From positions 65,858,290-65,922,289 of the forward strand of contig NC_065537.1 in NCBI RefSeq assembly GCF_932294415.1: a stretch of 64,000 nucleotides of DNA, given 5' to 3'. Below are positions 1 to 11,902 of the stretch, one piece after another. The first letter of the stretch is position 1, and each line of letters starts with the position of its first letter. The DNA comes from Quercus robur (lineage: Eukaryota; Streptophyta; Magnoliopsida; Fagales; Fagaceae). The notes under the pieces were generated by a model. That model searched no databases, was not told the DNA's origin, and saw only the letters and a program-made list of their open reading frames with translations. The position numbers and the translations under genes were made by a program.

Positions 1-296
1 AAATTGTAAAACTTTAAAGGAAAACATAATTTCCTTCAGTTCCCAATTGCTATTTTTGCTAAAGCCATAAAATGGAGCCCTAAAATTCCTTATTTGAAAT
101 GCATGCCAAGTCAAGAATTATTGTTGATACTAGGAGCTTTTAATTTTAATTTTTTTTTATTGATGGTAAAAATATAGATCAAATCAACTTTGTTTATCCC
201 TTAAAAGTTACCATGGCTTTTGAGTGAAATTGTGATGTGCCTTTATGTTAAAACTCATTTCTCTCTCCCTTATGCGCGTGTGTGTGTTTGTTTCTC

Positions 297-327
<31 letters not shown>

Positions 328-330
328 AAA

Positions 331-532
331 TCAACTTTGTTTGAGGACTATTTAACCTTTTGTGTTAACTATTCAAGGAATAATGTTTTCGAACATATAT
401 TATAAACAAGTATGGAGATTACATATCAAAAAAAAAAAAAAATCAACTTTGTTTGATGACTATTTAACCTTTTATGTTAACTATTCAAGGAATAATGTTT
501 TTGAACATATATTATTAACGAGTATGGAGATT

Positions 533-554
<22 letters not shown>
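331..554 (+). repeat. Tandem duplication of a ~112-bp unit ending in poly(A)
   Basis: Two consecutive copies, about 331-442 and 443-554, share the same text beginning TCAACTTTGTTTGA and ending in GGAGATTACAT followed by an A run. The copies differ at a few positions. The A run closing each unit could reflect slippage or duplication of a small poly(A)-ended insert. The cause is not visible. Confidence 0.75.
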
Positions 555-568
<14 letters not shown>

Positions 569-3103
569 ATTCTAGTTGTTTTCCAAGCTATTTTTTTTAT
601 TAGGGTTTGTCTTTGCCCCAAGTATAGATGACAGCTTGATAAAATATAGCTTAAAAGTAGAGCATACGTAAAATGAGGCTGTCAATCTTGTTTTGGTTTA
701 TCAATTTATTGTCAATCATTTTTACATTTAGTTGCTATTCTTTTCCTTTTTCTCTATAATAATTCTTAAATTTATTCTTTCATTTTTTACATTTAGTTGA
801 GCTCTACGATTCTTGATCCAATCTTCAAAACCCTCTCAATGATCCTATGTAAGATCTTGATCTTGACAATCATCTTGATTCAACGTGTAAGTGACAAATA
901 TATTAGTCCAAAAGATTCAGCAATGAACAAGTGAACAAAATATTTTGTTTATACACTTTTCATAATTTCACTATTATCAGTTTATGCTAAATTTCTTATT
1001 TTGTTTAAAAAAAAAAATTAACGATGAAGATAAATTAGAGAATGATCGAGAATGGCATATTAATAATGAGAATAACATTACTCATTTTTTTAAATGATTC
1101 CTTCTTTCTTTAATTACAAAGGAGGGAACAAAATATAAAGCACATAGATGAATTACACACACAACCATATTTATTTATTTTTGTTTGGGGGGAGGGGGGA
1201 GCAGATGGAGGAATGTAAATTCCATTTGTGACTAGTTTTCTTCTTTCAAATGTGATTAAAAAGTTTATTAGAATGCAAATCTCTAAAAAAAAGTTATATA
1301 TAGATATATATATATATATATATATATTTATTGAAAATAGAACAAAGTTTTCTAGTAGATGTCTTACGATTAATTCTCACCAGTAAAAATTTAGTTAACT
1401 AGTCAATCTGTGACATAGAGCATTCACATTTATGTGGCTAGAACTTGATTATGGACCTTAATTAACTATTAAATGAAATCCAAATATGATTATTAATTAT
1501 GTGATTATGCTTTTAATTACCAAATTTCTAACTCATCTTACAAAAACAATCATGTAATTATGTTTCCATTACAAGAACATAACAATGATCCTCAAAAGAT
1601 ACTTTTTTCATGAGACTTAAAGGTCAGTGAGGCATATACATGTACACCCTTTCTATCTCTATAATGAAGGACATAACTATCCAAAATTTAGTCATTAATT
1701 TTACTTCCAAAATTTCTTCCAAAAAGAGATTATATATTTTCTTTTTCTTACTATAACGATTTCACTAATATCATTTTATCTCTGTTTTAATTTAATGAGT
1801 AAAATTTAAACTTATGATATCCATTCTTTAATTATTATTTTGGAATGTTGTGAAATAAGATGCAAAATTACACTTGTGAAGGGAAGTAAAAAAAGTAACC
1901 TTCCGGTGACATTTGCCCGGTTCTATGGGGTTTAATTCTGGGTCAAATATTCTTATTGACAATTTAGAAGAAAAAGTTGAGTTTTAATATTTTTCCGCTG
2001 GTGAGATCTTCTTATCAAGCTTTGAGTTGGCATGGAATAGTAGGTTTCTGGAGAAAGACTCTCCTTCCAAACAATTAATTTGTATATATCAATATCTTTT
2101 ATATTTTATGGTGACCAAGAAAAGGAAAGAAGAATGAAACTTATTATGATTGAGCTACAAACTTAGTCAGTACAGCACCTACTGTTATGACTTGTGATTC
2201 TTAGAATCCATCATTTAATCATGATGAGTTGTCCTACATAACAACATATATTTTTCGATAATTTCTTTTGGATTTAGATCCAGTACAATATCGGGTATTA
2301 CACCGGGTGCAGTTACCCCATATCTCTCTTACAATTTGTTTTTATTATTCTCACTTAGAAAATTGTTTCTTTTAACTTTTAATCTCAACCACTGAGTGCA
2401 ATTTTATCAAGTGCAATATTTAAGGTATTGCATCTAATCTCAATCTAATTCTTTTTGCTAGAAATATTCTTCAATAATTTTAAAATAATTGATTGTCTCA
2501 AAGGCACCACAGCCTCAGCCAGTATCACCACTCAAGATTCTGATCGTTAATACTAATTAGGCAATTAAAGCCAATTTCTAATTTCTTAGATATGGAGCTA
2601 TCTGCTCTAGAAGCTTTGCTCCTTGAACCTATTTGAAAGCGCAAGAGAAACTTATATGATTCATCACAGAGTGGATCGAGCTTTTCTATTGAGTTGCACA
2701 AAATCCTTTTGTGATCTTTACAGATAATCTCATATACAATGTACTTGTTAGAGACGTAAATGAGTAAGATAGGTGCTATTCTAGTATACCAAATATGACT
2801 TATTTAAATATTTTAACCTGGAAAAACCTCCATGCCGACTTGAATTCATGCCAACTTGAATTTAACCCGAAAATTAAATCAAGTACCCTTTTTAATATAT
2901 TGTTAATTTTTTTTTTTCATTACATCAAAGGATAAGATTTGAACCGGTATTGTATGCTCAATAGTCATCACGATGTATATTAGGTCAAGACAAATGGGTA
3001 AACTTCGGTTCATCCGTACCACATTTAAAATGATCAATTATCATTTAATGGGATGAAGTTTTTCTTTAAACTTGTTTAGAAGAATCTCCTCCGATTCATG
3101 CAA

Positions 3104-3107
<4 letters not shown>

Positions 3108-3178
<71 letters not shown>
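3108..3178 (+). repeat. Compound (CT)n-(AT)n microsatellite
   Basis: About 25 CT dinucleotides run into about 11 AT dinucleotides and then a T run. It lies about 490 bases upstream of the MADS start codon. Confidence 0.95.
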
Positions 3179-3186
<8 letters not shown>

Positions 3187-3574
3187 TTTTAATTTATTTT
3201 AAACAAATCACTTGACTCATTAAATAGGTAAGTTGACTAAAAATATACATTGATAAATTATCATTAATTTTCATTCAAGCTGGTTTTCAAGTAATTTTTT
3301 CTTTTTAATGACATTTGGATGTACTAGAAATTAAACTTTAACCATGAAATAAAAATTTCAAATTCAAATTAAAAGGAGAAGATCACATTAGAGTACTATA
3401 AATAAAATCTCATTAATAGCCAGGTTTAGACATAATGTCTACAATAAATTCAGAAACCTAAATGAATGTTCCTTATTATTAGAATCTTAAAAGGTCATTA
3501 ATTATCCAACCAGTCATATCTCTGGTAATTGAACCACGTGATTTTCTACATTAACAGTGGCATCTTTTTGAACT

Positions 3575-3583
3575 CTATATATA
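3575..3583 (+). promoter_or_regulatory. TATA box of the MADS gene
   Basis: The sequence CTATATATA lies 88 bases upstream of the ATG at 3671. At the usual 25-35 base spacing this gives a leader of about 55-65 bases. It is the best core-promoter match immediately upstream of the coding region. Confidence 0.6.
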
Positions 3584-3670
3584 CCTGCTTTTTGAGGAAA
3601 CATTTCCACAAGAACCTGCCTAACCTTCATCTATCCCATATTTTCCTTGTGAAATCATCTCTAGCTAGCC

Positions 3671-4432
3671 ATGACTAGAAAGAAAGTTAAGCTTGCATAC
3701 ATCACAAATGATAGTTCTAGGAAGGCCACCTTCAAGAAAAGGAAGAAGGGGCTTTTGAAAAAGGTAAGTGAGCTTAGTACCCTCTGTGATATCAAGACTT
3801 GTGCCATAATCTACAGCCCCTATGACACACAACCTGAGGTCTGGCCATCCCCCATGGAAGTCCAAAACATAATTGCAAAGTTTAAGATGATGCCCGAGAT
3901 GGATCAGAGTAAAAAAATGGTGAACCAAGAGAGTTTCCTGAGGCAAAGGATTGCCAAGTCCGAGGAACAATTGAAGAAACAACAAAGAGATAACCGAGAG
4001 AAGGAAATGACCCAAGTCATGTATAGGAGCTTGGTTGGTGAAGGGCTACAGAATCTGAATATTGTTGATTTGAACGACTTGGGTTGGGTAATCGACAAAA
4101 GCATAAAGGAGATTGATGAGAAAATTAAGTCATTGCTTGAACAACAAGCGGTTCCTCCTCCTCCTCCTCCTCCTCCTCCTGCTGCTGCTCCAGCTCCACA
4201 AGTTGTGACCATGACAAGCCATGCTAGTAGGACTACCAAGCAGGACATGTTCAATGATGAGGCTGCAGCAAGGAACACCAATACAGATTTGGCTACTGAT
4301 TCATCACAGAATCAACAGTGGCTGATGGATTTGCTGAAATCAAATGACAACATGGGTTTTGGAAGGAACGATGACATGCTACCCTACTCACTTCACACCA
4401 ATAATTTTTGGTCGAATTTTCCTTTCCCTTAG
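3671..4432 (+). CDS. Type I MADS-box transcription factor, Mgamma (AGL80/PHERES-like)
   Basis: This is a 253-residue protein encoded without introns, as usual for type I MADS genes. Residues 1-60 form the DNA-binding MADS domain, beginning MTRKKVKLAYI and containing the KRKKGLLKKVSELSTLCD core. Residues about 75-150 are a charged helical region in place of the K domain of type II proteins. A CCT/GCT triplet run gives nine prolines followed by alanines near residues 162-175; this run may vary in length between alleles. The C-terminus is rich in Asn, Gln and Phe. Mgamma proteins usually pair with Malpha partners and act in the central cell and endosperm, so a role in female gametophyte or seed is likely but not shown. 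The frame is fully open and appears functional. Confidence 0.88.
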   Translation: MTRKKVKLAYITNDSSRKATFKKRKKGLLKKVSELSTLCDIKTCAIIYSPYDTQPEVWPSPMEVQNIIAKFKMMPEMDQSKKMVNQESFLRQRIAKSEEQLKKQQRDNREKEMTQVMYRSLVGEGLQNLNIVDLNDLGWVIDKSIKEIDEKIKSLLEQQAVPPPPPPPPPAAAPAPQVVTMTSHASRTTKQDMFNDEAAARNTNTDLATDSSQNQQWLMDLLKSNDNMGFGRNDDMLPYSLHTNNFWSNFPFP

Positions 4433-4488
4433 GTATATATGGTGCTTTCTTGTCCATCTTGGTCTGCCTCATCTTCGTTTTGGATTTA

Positions 4489-4494
4489 AATAAA
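4489..4494 (+). terminator. Poly(A) signal of the MADS gene
   Basis: AATAAA lies 57 bases after the MADS stop codon, in a normal position for a near-upstream polyadenylation element. Confidence 0.55.
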
Positions 4495-4559
4495 AGAACA
4501 AGACCGTAAGGCCGTGCAATTGTGAAGTTAATCTGCATCAAATCCACAGATGAATGGAT

Positions 4560-6098
4560 ACACCCAACAATGTGTATGCCAGTCTTGCTGTTTCCTACAT
4601 AAATGAATCATGTAGTTTTTTTCCCCCTTATTAATTGTCTTATTGTTAAATGTTTCTGAAGTTTGTAATCCCAGAATATTATCTTGAATATTTTATTTCA
4701 GTTTCATTATCTTCATATTTTCTTCTAATGATACCTATTAATCACCAAAATAAGCTTATGGGATTACACATTTACACTACTAAGCATACTCTAATTTAAT
4801 ACCTGTTAGGGTCCTTTTGTTACTGAATCACACGTTGTATGGGTTACTCTTAAGTTACCGTGGTGTTTCCTTAAGAGTTTAGACAAAAAAATAATTCAAT
4901 GAGTGATGAAAGTTAAAAAAAGAAAATAGTATTCTTTTCTCAAATAAGTAGGCTTCAAAGTAAAGAGATGATGAAAAATGTGAGCTTTTTGTTAGAAGGC
5001 CAAACAAATATATTTAGTAATAAGGTTAAATATATTTCACAATGTTCAAATAAGTGTTTTCAACTCTAGATTAGAGTCAATCAATATATTTAGTAACAAT
5101 ATATAAACAAAAAATATCCACCAATAAATAAATAAAGTGAAATCAAATGAGAGATGAAAGATTTGAATCATGAATATCTTCGTTGGAAACACCAAGAGAT
5201 ATTAGTTAAGTTATAAGATTTAGTAATACATTAGTAAAGCATAAAATTGGAAAAAATAAAGAAATTTTATAAATGCGAAAATTAATGTTTCTTAAAACAT
5301 ATCAAATGAGGCATAGAAGATGACGTGAGGTAGGTGAGAGAAGGTACAGTAAAGAAGAGGTGAGAGTGAGCTTTAAGTAGATAATATTTTTCTTATGAGC
5401 AGGTGATGGAGTCACATAGAGACCAAGGTGGCCAAGGCCACCCAAGTTTTTGAATCTATTTTTTTATTACATACGTAAATATAGTTATATTCAAATGTAA
5501 TTTTAAAGAAAACTAGCATTTCACCCTCTCAAAATAATTAAAATTTTAGTATCCTTGTTAGAATAACCATATGTATATATAAGCACACCCAAACAAATTA
5601 AGCCATAATCCTCTTAAAGTATATATATCAATTGATGTGATATATATAAAATTTTCTTTTGCTTATGAAAGGATAAAAAATTCAGAATATCAAATATAAA
5701 ATAAATTCTTTAAATTATTATAAATATAAAAGATAATGACGGAGTTAGTGAGCTCAAGCTCAACTAGTACCTTCTTTCTTTGTAAGTTTTACATAGAGTG
5801 TGAAGATGTAGATTTAAGATCCTCTGGATGCATGTATAACTTACCTATAAAAATAATGTTGTAATTAGTTTTTTATTTTTATTTTTATACATTATAAATT
5901 CATAATGATTCAATATTATATAAAAGGATTATTTTTTATAATTTTGAATATTCATTGTAAACATCTTACACTGAAGCAATTTGTCATAGTTCAAAGTGAT
6001 TTCTTTTTAAATGAACTTTATTTTGGAGATAATTACTGTGTGGGTTATTTTTCTTATATTTAATATTTCGAATATAAAATAATTCAATTCAATTCATA

Positions 6099-6107
<9 letters not shown>
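4560..6107. other. AT-rich intergenic DNA
   Basis: No gene or clear element is seen. The piece around 5400-5460 contains a small inverted text (GGTGGCCAAGGCCACC). It could be a worn transposon fragment but lacks a partner end. Confidence 0.6.

Positions 6108-6156
<49 letters not shown>
6108..6156 (+). repeat. Compound (AT)n-(GT)n microsatellite
   Basis: An AT run passes into a GT run directly before the putative solo LTR. A related GT-rich run follows that LTR after 8083, as expected if an element inserted into a microsatellite. Confidence 0.9.
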
Positions 6157-6161
6157 CTATG

Positions 6162-8079
6162 TGTTGATGATCATTTTCGGAAGCCCAAAGAAAGAAGAAG
6201 CCCAGCAACATGGGCAGAAAAGAGTTAGTAAGTGGATTGAAAAACCATTAAGCCCAAATGACAGGAATAATGGATTGTAAGCCCATGAAATAAACAAATG
6301 GGTCTTAAGGAAGTAGACGGGCTTAAAGGAGCCCGGAAAGAGAGAAGAAGCAAACCCATGGGCAGTATGTGATGTAGAAAAGTGAGAATGGGCCACAGCA
6401 AACCCGAAGTAATGAAAATAAGGAAAGTAAGGCATTGATGGAAAGTCCATGAGCCCCAAGTATGAAAGATAAGGTAATTGGGCCAAGGAAGCCCAAAGGA
6501 GTTAGTAAAAACCCATAGGAATGCAAAGTTAGGAAAATGGCCAAAAGGGCCCAAGGAAAGTAAATGGGCCAAGGATGCCCAATGTAACCAAAAAAGCCCA
6601 AATGACTATACTGAGTCATTGAGGGTAGAATAAGAAACAAGCCTAGAGAGGCCCAGCAGACTCAAGTCAAATAACGCGACAGTAGGAATGGCAGAGCAGT
6701 ACGGCAGGATACACAAAGACTGCAGAAAAAAGCAAGAGAGTGGGCTAAAGGAGCAAAAGCCCATGGCTAAGCAAAAGCTCAGCCCTAGAAGGAGCAGGCT
6801 TTAAAGAATGAGAAGCTAGAAAATGGTTCATGCCATAAGAAGCCAAGGATGGGCAGCAGGATGTGCAGACAATTCTCCAGACCACGGCGGACGTGTGAGC
6901 AGTAGGCACATTTCGGATATACATGGAAGTGAAGCACGCGCAAGGCCTAGACATCACTAGCTTGTACCTAGCCAATACAGGAAGTGGTGAGGTCATGGGT
7001 CAGAGGTAAGAGGGCATGGTCTGGCGGTGGGGAGAGGGGAAACCTATTTTGGGGTTCCTGCTCAAGTTCTTTTGGGGGAAACGTCTTACTGGGATGACAT
7101 ACCACTCAAAGAAAGCAAGGATGAGCAAGGACCACTAGGTGCATGTCATGAGAGATAGGAAGAGAGAGAGAGAGCACTCACATTGTAGCACGGCAGGTAA
7201 ACAAACAAAATAACCTTCTTTGTCTGGTGTCACGGCCAACACAGGTAAGTGGTAGTAGCTGAGTGACTGGCAAACCAGTAAGTGGTTGGCAAGGACACTC
7301 AGACTAGATAAAGGTTGTTAAAGGCTAAAATAGTGAAATCCAGTCACAACGGGCACTATAAAAAGGGGCCTTGCCGTGCACAACAGGGGGCGAGGGTCAG
7401 GATCATAATCACAAAACACTGTAATAGCAACGTCTAGGAGAGAATCGCAACAAAATAAGTAAACACTGAGAAAGAAAAGGAAGAAAAAAAGAAAGAAAGG
7501 AAAAACTAGGAAGGATAGAGAATAGAGAGTATAGAATGGCAGGCATGCACCAATAGGTTGATCTTCTCTCTCCCTTTAAAGCCCTGCTCTCTATTGAAAA
7601 AGACAAAGGATCCTCATTGAACATAAACCATTTAGGCCCATTCCCTCAAAGCAATTAATTTCTTTTCCCTGGGAGATTAGTCACGTTGAGGAAGTGGTTT
7701 ACCTTCTTGGTTTTAGCTCCGTAGCATTACTTGGCATGGCAGACTGATTTTTCTCTCTTTAATTCAATAACCCCATTATTATTATTCCTCATTTATTTCT
7801 CTACTTTCGGCCTACGGGGTGCCTCTTGTCGCTCCCTTTTATTCATTTTGTCTACTATTTCCTGTATTGTCTTTATTATATTTGCTTGCTATAACTTACC
7901 CGTAGCAGCTTTGCCTGCCATGGGCCTGTGATCAAAGTCTGGCAAATGGAGCATAGTTTGTGCACAAGCCGGACCAAAGTGAGTTGCAGTTGGACCGATC
8001 CCGACTCTTTATTCAGAACATTTAGGTCTAATACTGCAGGAGGCAGCCCAGCCCAACATTGTAAAAAAGGCCCACTACA
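6162..8079 (+). mobile_element. Probable solo LTR of a Gypsy-type (Tat/Ogre-like) retrotransposon
   Basis: This 1.9-kb block differs from its surroundings: it is richer in G+C and crowded with GGCCCA/TGGGCC words. It begins TGTTGATGATCA and ends CCCACTACA, giving the TG...CA termini of an LTR. Flanks are CTATG before and ATATG after, a five-base duplication with one mismatch, and both flanks are GT-rich microsatellite. A promoter-like CTATAAAAAG lies near 7350. No primer-binding site, gag or pol follows, so it reads as a single LTR left by recombination between ends. Family assignment rests on length and composition only. Confidence 0.55.
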
Positions 8080-9810
8080 ATATGTGTGTGTGTCTGTGTG
8101 TGTGGTGTTTTTTTTACGTATAAGACTGAATTAAAGATTCTAAAAAAACAAAAAGATTGAAATTAATAACAGCTCCTCTAAAGTAAATTTGTTGGCTCCG
8201 CTATTGGTATGAGCAAACAAGGGGATTGAAAATTTGGAAATATAGTAATTCGGTTGGTGCTGCTAAACTGGGAGTATCTAAATTTTTATGGACTTACTAA
8301 AATAGAGGGAGTGAGTATAGGAGCTCCTCATTAGTGAAGGAAAGTAGTATATGGTAGGAAGGAATTAATTCCCTCCTCTAGCTAGTTCTTGTTTTTCATT
8401 CCCTTTTATGTTGCTAAGTAAACGCGTGAAAGTTAACTTCCATTAGATAACCTTTGCAAGGTGTTTGATATTGGAAAGTGAGATTTTGAGGTTTGGTATG
8501 GGTTTCTTCACCAAACCATTGATTTCTCATCGTATTCAGTTTCTCCCCAACAAACTCCAGGTTCACTCATTTGTGTGGGTGTGTTGGAATATATAGATCG
8601 AGGATAATGATATATAGACTTCAAATAGAGCAATCCAAGATCAAGATAACTAGAAAACAAGATCAAGTTTATCTAGATTGCAAGATAATGAGAGTGAGCT
8701 CTTTCATTTAGCCCACATATGTGTCTAACATTTAATCAAACACTTGATGTGCTTGACCTTATAATCGGTTGAAAAATTCACAGTTTAGACGCTTAGTATC
8801 TGTTTTATACCAATTTTAACAAACTGATCAAATTAGGTTCAAGCAAATAATTAACCAATTACAATTCAACAAGGGTAAAGCAAAATCATAGCAAAAAAAA
8901 AAGTATAATACAGAAAAAAATAAAAGTTAGTTAGTCAAAAATAAAAGTAAATAATACATAAATTCTTAAGTTTACACACTCTATAGTTCACCATCACCAA
9001 TATAAATAAATAAATAAAAACAAAATGTCATAGACCAATTTTTTTTTTAGGTATGGTATATCATCACCATATGTACTAAATATTCATGTAAAATTGTTAA
9101 GAATGAATATGATGTATTGCCCTATCTAAATATGATACGTGGAAGAAAAAAATAACATTAAAAACGGGTTGGATTGAGTCGGGTCACAGGCTAATCTGAC
9201 TTGACTCGAAGTTAAGCATGTTGGGTACAGGTCAACCGTTTTTTTACACTAAGTAAAAAAATTCCTAGGTCAGGTTGGGTATTTTTCTATGAGTTCAAGT
9301 CGGATCATCAAGGTTTTTTTGAACTCTATTGAACTTGCCTGACATTGAATTTTCACTTGAGAGAAATCTTGTTCTATTACTTGTACACTTTCTTTTGATT
9401 TGATTATCTTGACACAATATAATTACAAATGAATAAATTTCAAATACAAGGAAATAAGTGCAATTAAAACTGAATTTTTTTGACACAGAATTTAGCCAAC
9501 ACTAAATATCCTAACACAAATATTCTATCACGTGAGTTGAGTCATAACATGAGCTCAGCCCACCGAAAACATCAATTAACATTTTTTTTTTTAACGTACC
9601 AATAAACCTGTTTTTTAGTTAAAGTTCAGTATGTATTTTTAAAATCTAAAAGAAAGAAAAAATAAATATCGTATAGAGAAAATACAAATTAAAGGTTAAT
9701 GTAGTTCATTCTAACAACTCTAAATGGCTGCATCTTTATTTTGTTGAATTGTGTATACAATAAACTCTAAATAGGATATATATATAGATATATATATACA
9801 CACACACACA
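8080..9810. other. AT-rich intergenic DNA
   Basis: No gene is supported. It contains a GT microsatellite at the left edge, scattered A-runs, and an AT-then-AC microsatellite near 9776-9810 that abuts the next candidate element. Confidence 0.6.
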
Positions 9811-10992
9811 TAGGGCTGGCCTAACAAAATTTGGGGTCTTAGTCGAAAATTTTATATGGGACCTTTTTATATATAAATATTAATTAAATAAAATTATATA
9901 ATACTAATTAAATTAAGACTAATTTGATGTAAATGCAGAAATTGATGAATAATATTAACTAAACTAAAGTTAATTTCATATAGAGGATTGATTATTATAG
10001 CTGAACCATAAATTTAAACAAAAAGAACTAAAAAAAAATTATATAAAAAAAAAAAACTTATTTTAACTTGGATATATGACTATGCATAGTTAAATACAGT
10101 TATAATTTAAATATAGATTTTATATATTCTTTTTAAAAGAAAGAGATAGATGGATATTATTAATTTGGTGTGTGAGTTTGTAAGAGATTAGTTTACAAAA
10201 ATTAAAGTCTCAAACTATTAGAGGAGATTAGTCATTAATGATGATCTATCACATTTGTAGCATTTTTTTTTTTTTGAAATATTTTAGGGTTTCAATTGTT
10301 TTAAACTATAAATTTCTATTGGTTTACTATTTTGGAAGTCTTGTTAAAAATGAAAAAGAAAAATACTAAAGATACTACAAAATGTTCACAATATAATGTG
10401 ATAATGACTGTAATTGATGAATTTTAATAACTTAGTGTGTGTTTGGATAGAACTTATTTTGCTGAAACTGAAAACTGAAAACTGAAAACACTGTAGCAAA
10501 ATAATTTTTAAATGTGTGAATAGTATCGTGGGACCCATTTTTAATGAAAAAATTGATAAAAAATGAAATTTGTGGGTCCGTGAACAGTGCACGAATGCAC
10601 TGTTCACGTTAAACTGGTCAAATGTTGCGGCTACTGTTCATGTACCGTACATGAACAGTAGCCGCTTAACAGACACAAAACGCGTGAACCAAAAAAAAAA
10701 AAAAAAAAAAAAAAAAGGAGAAAACGTAGAAAGTGAAACGCAACGCAACAAACGCGAATACAAACAGAGCCTTAATTTATTTGTATTTGAATTATTTTTT
10801 TATGTGATTGATAATATGTTAATTAAAGTTATAGTAAAATTTGTGATATCTTTAGCATCATTTAAAAAAAAAGTACTAATTATTTAAAAAATGTTATATT
10901 TTTATAAAATTTTGTTCGTTTAACAGATGGAAATAGGGCTTTTTTTAGTGGAGACTTTTTTGTTGTTGTTGTGGGGCCTTGGACCGGCCCTC
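9811..10992. mobile_element. Possible non-autonomous hAT-like element
   Basis: The left end reads AGGGCTGGCC and the right end, reverse-complemented, reads AGGGCCGGTCC. Such AGGGCYGGYC ends are common in plant hAT MITE-like elements. The interior is AT-rich and non-coding. An eight-base target duplication cannot be recognised, because the left flank is a CA microsatellite. The ends are therefore suggestive only. A Tourist-like MITE lies inside. Confidence 0.35.
10435..10771. mobile_element. Tourist-like (PIF/Harbinger) MITE with two perfect hairpins
   Basis: A 337-bp element is flanked by TTA at 10432-10434 and 10772-10774, the usual PIF/Harbinger target duplication. Its right end, reverse-complemented, reads GGCTCTGTTTG and its left end reads GTGTGTGTTTGG, matching the Tourist pattern of a GTTTGG-type terminus. 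The interior contains two exact inverted repeats (10579-10591/10596-10608 and 10627-10644/10648-10665) and a long A run. It encodes nothing and would depend on a Harbinger transposase elsewhere. Confidence 0.7.
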
Positions 10993-11462
10993 TATAAATG
11001 TATAAATAAATAAATAAATATATATATATATATATATATTTATATAACTTCACCTACAATATATTTGAACCTCTTTGACTATTACATATCTGACATGTAT
11101 AATGGCCACACATACACCAATCAAAGCTAAAAGAGTGCATTATTTACTTAGCTAGGAGAATGAGGCCAGGCCACATCCATTTCGAAATGGTCATAATCAT
11201 TAATCTTAACATAGCTTTCATCTTAATAATAACCACACACAAAAAAGAAGCTTTCCTCCACAAGCAAGAAAAGGAGAATGGGAAAACGAGTAAGCTGTGT
11301 GATGATCTCAGCGGTGATGGAATTGCCCAAGCACTTGTCAACCGTATAAGACCCGAGATGTATAGGAAGCAATAAAGAAGAAGCATGCATGAAGTATCCA
11401 ATTCTGACGCGTGACTATGACGTAGAAGAGGAGAGGCCCCCATCTTCTTCTCTTTTGAATTT
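10993..11462. other. Short intergenic stretch left of the giant MULE
   Basis: It contains an AT microsatellite at about 11010-11040 and otherwise ordinary sequence. The last nine bases, TTTGAATTT at 11454-11462, are the left copy of the MULE target duplication. No gene is supported. Confidence 0.6.
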
Positions 11463-11557
11463 GGCCAAAATGGGCAAATGCCCTTTTTTCGGAAATTAAA
11501 CATCTTTGTGCCCTCATTCTGAAACTAAATAGGGAAATGCCCCTCTTTTGTAACTCG
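11463..11557 (+). repeat. Left terminal inverted repeat of the giant MULE
   Basis: This repeat aligns with the reverse complement of 54151-54245 at about 85 of 95 positions by eye, including GAAACTAAATAGGGAA and CCCCTCTTTTGTAACTCGA. Weaker similarity continues inward through the first AACTCGAT palindromes. Confidence 0.85.
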
Positions 11558-11822
11558 ATTATCCTAAAATCGAGTTATATGAAATACTCGATACTCCAAT
11601 AATCGAGTTATACACAGGTTTTTCCCGCACTGCTGGCATTTTTTTTTTTTGAATCTCTACATAACTCGATTATTTAAAAATCGAGTTAGTTATACTGTTA
11701 TAAACCCTGATTTCGTACTGTCTTTGTGTCAGGTGGAGTGTTTCAATGTAACTCGATTCCTGGAATATCGAGTTATAAAGTATACTTGATATCCGTAAAG
11801 TCGAGTTATTCTCTTATAATTT
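11551..11822 (+). promoter_or_regulatory. Array of AACTCGAT...ATCGAGTT palindromes, left end
   Basis: At least three imperfect palindromes of the form TAACTCGAT-spacer-ATCGAGTTA occur here, plus single half-sites such as ACTCGAT and TCGAGTTA. The array starts inside the terminal repeat and ends about 80 bases before the ATG of the first resident gene. By position it could be both a transposase-recognition region and a promoter element. Function is inferred. Confidence 0.6.
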
Positions 11823-11902
11823 CTGCACACCTTCCGCCACTCAGTGTGCCTTGCTCTCTGCTGAACTGAAGACTTTCTGCTGAACTGAGTTGGAACTCCT
11901 CC

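Larger units (their letters stand above)
1..3570. other. AT-rich intergenic DNA upstream of the MADS gene
   Basis: No gene is supported here. The stretch holds several poly(A) runs (about 298-324, 428-442, 538-565), an AT microsatellite near 1302-1327, a local duplication and a CT/AT microsatellite (both listed separately). The only open frame of note, near 220-405, runs through a poly(A) tract encoding lysines and is not credible. Confidence 0.7.

Noticed and set aside
3665-4547. Minus-strand open frames across the MADS gene
   Set aside because: Shadows of the MADS coding region; the glycine run is the antisense of the proline triplets.
6157-6640. Overlapping minus-strand frames of about 105-115 codons
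   Set aside because: They arise from GGGCCCA-rich LTR text, have low-complexity Phe/Leu/Ser products and no family.
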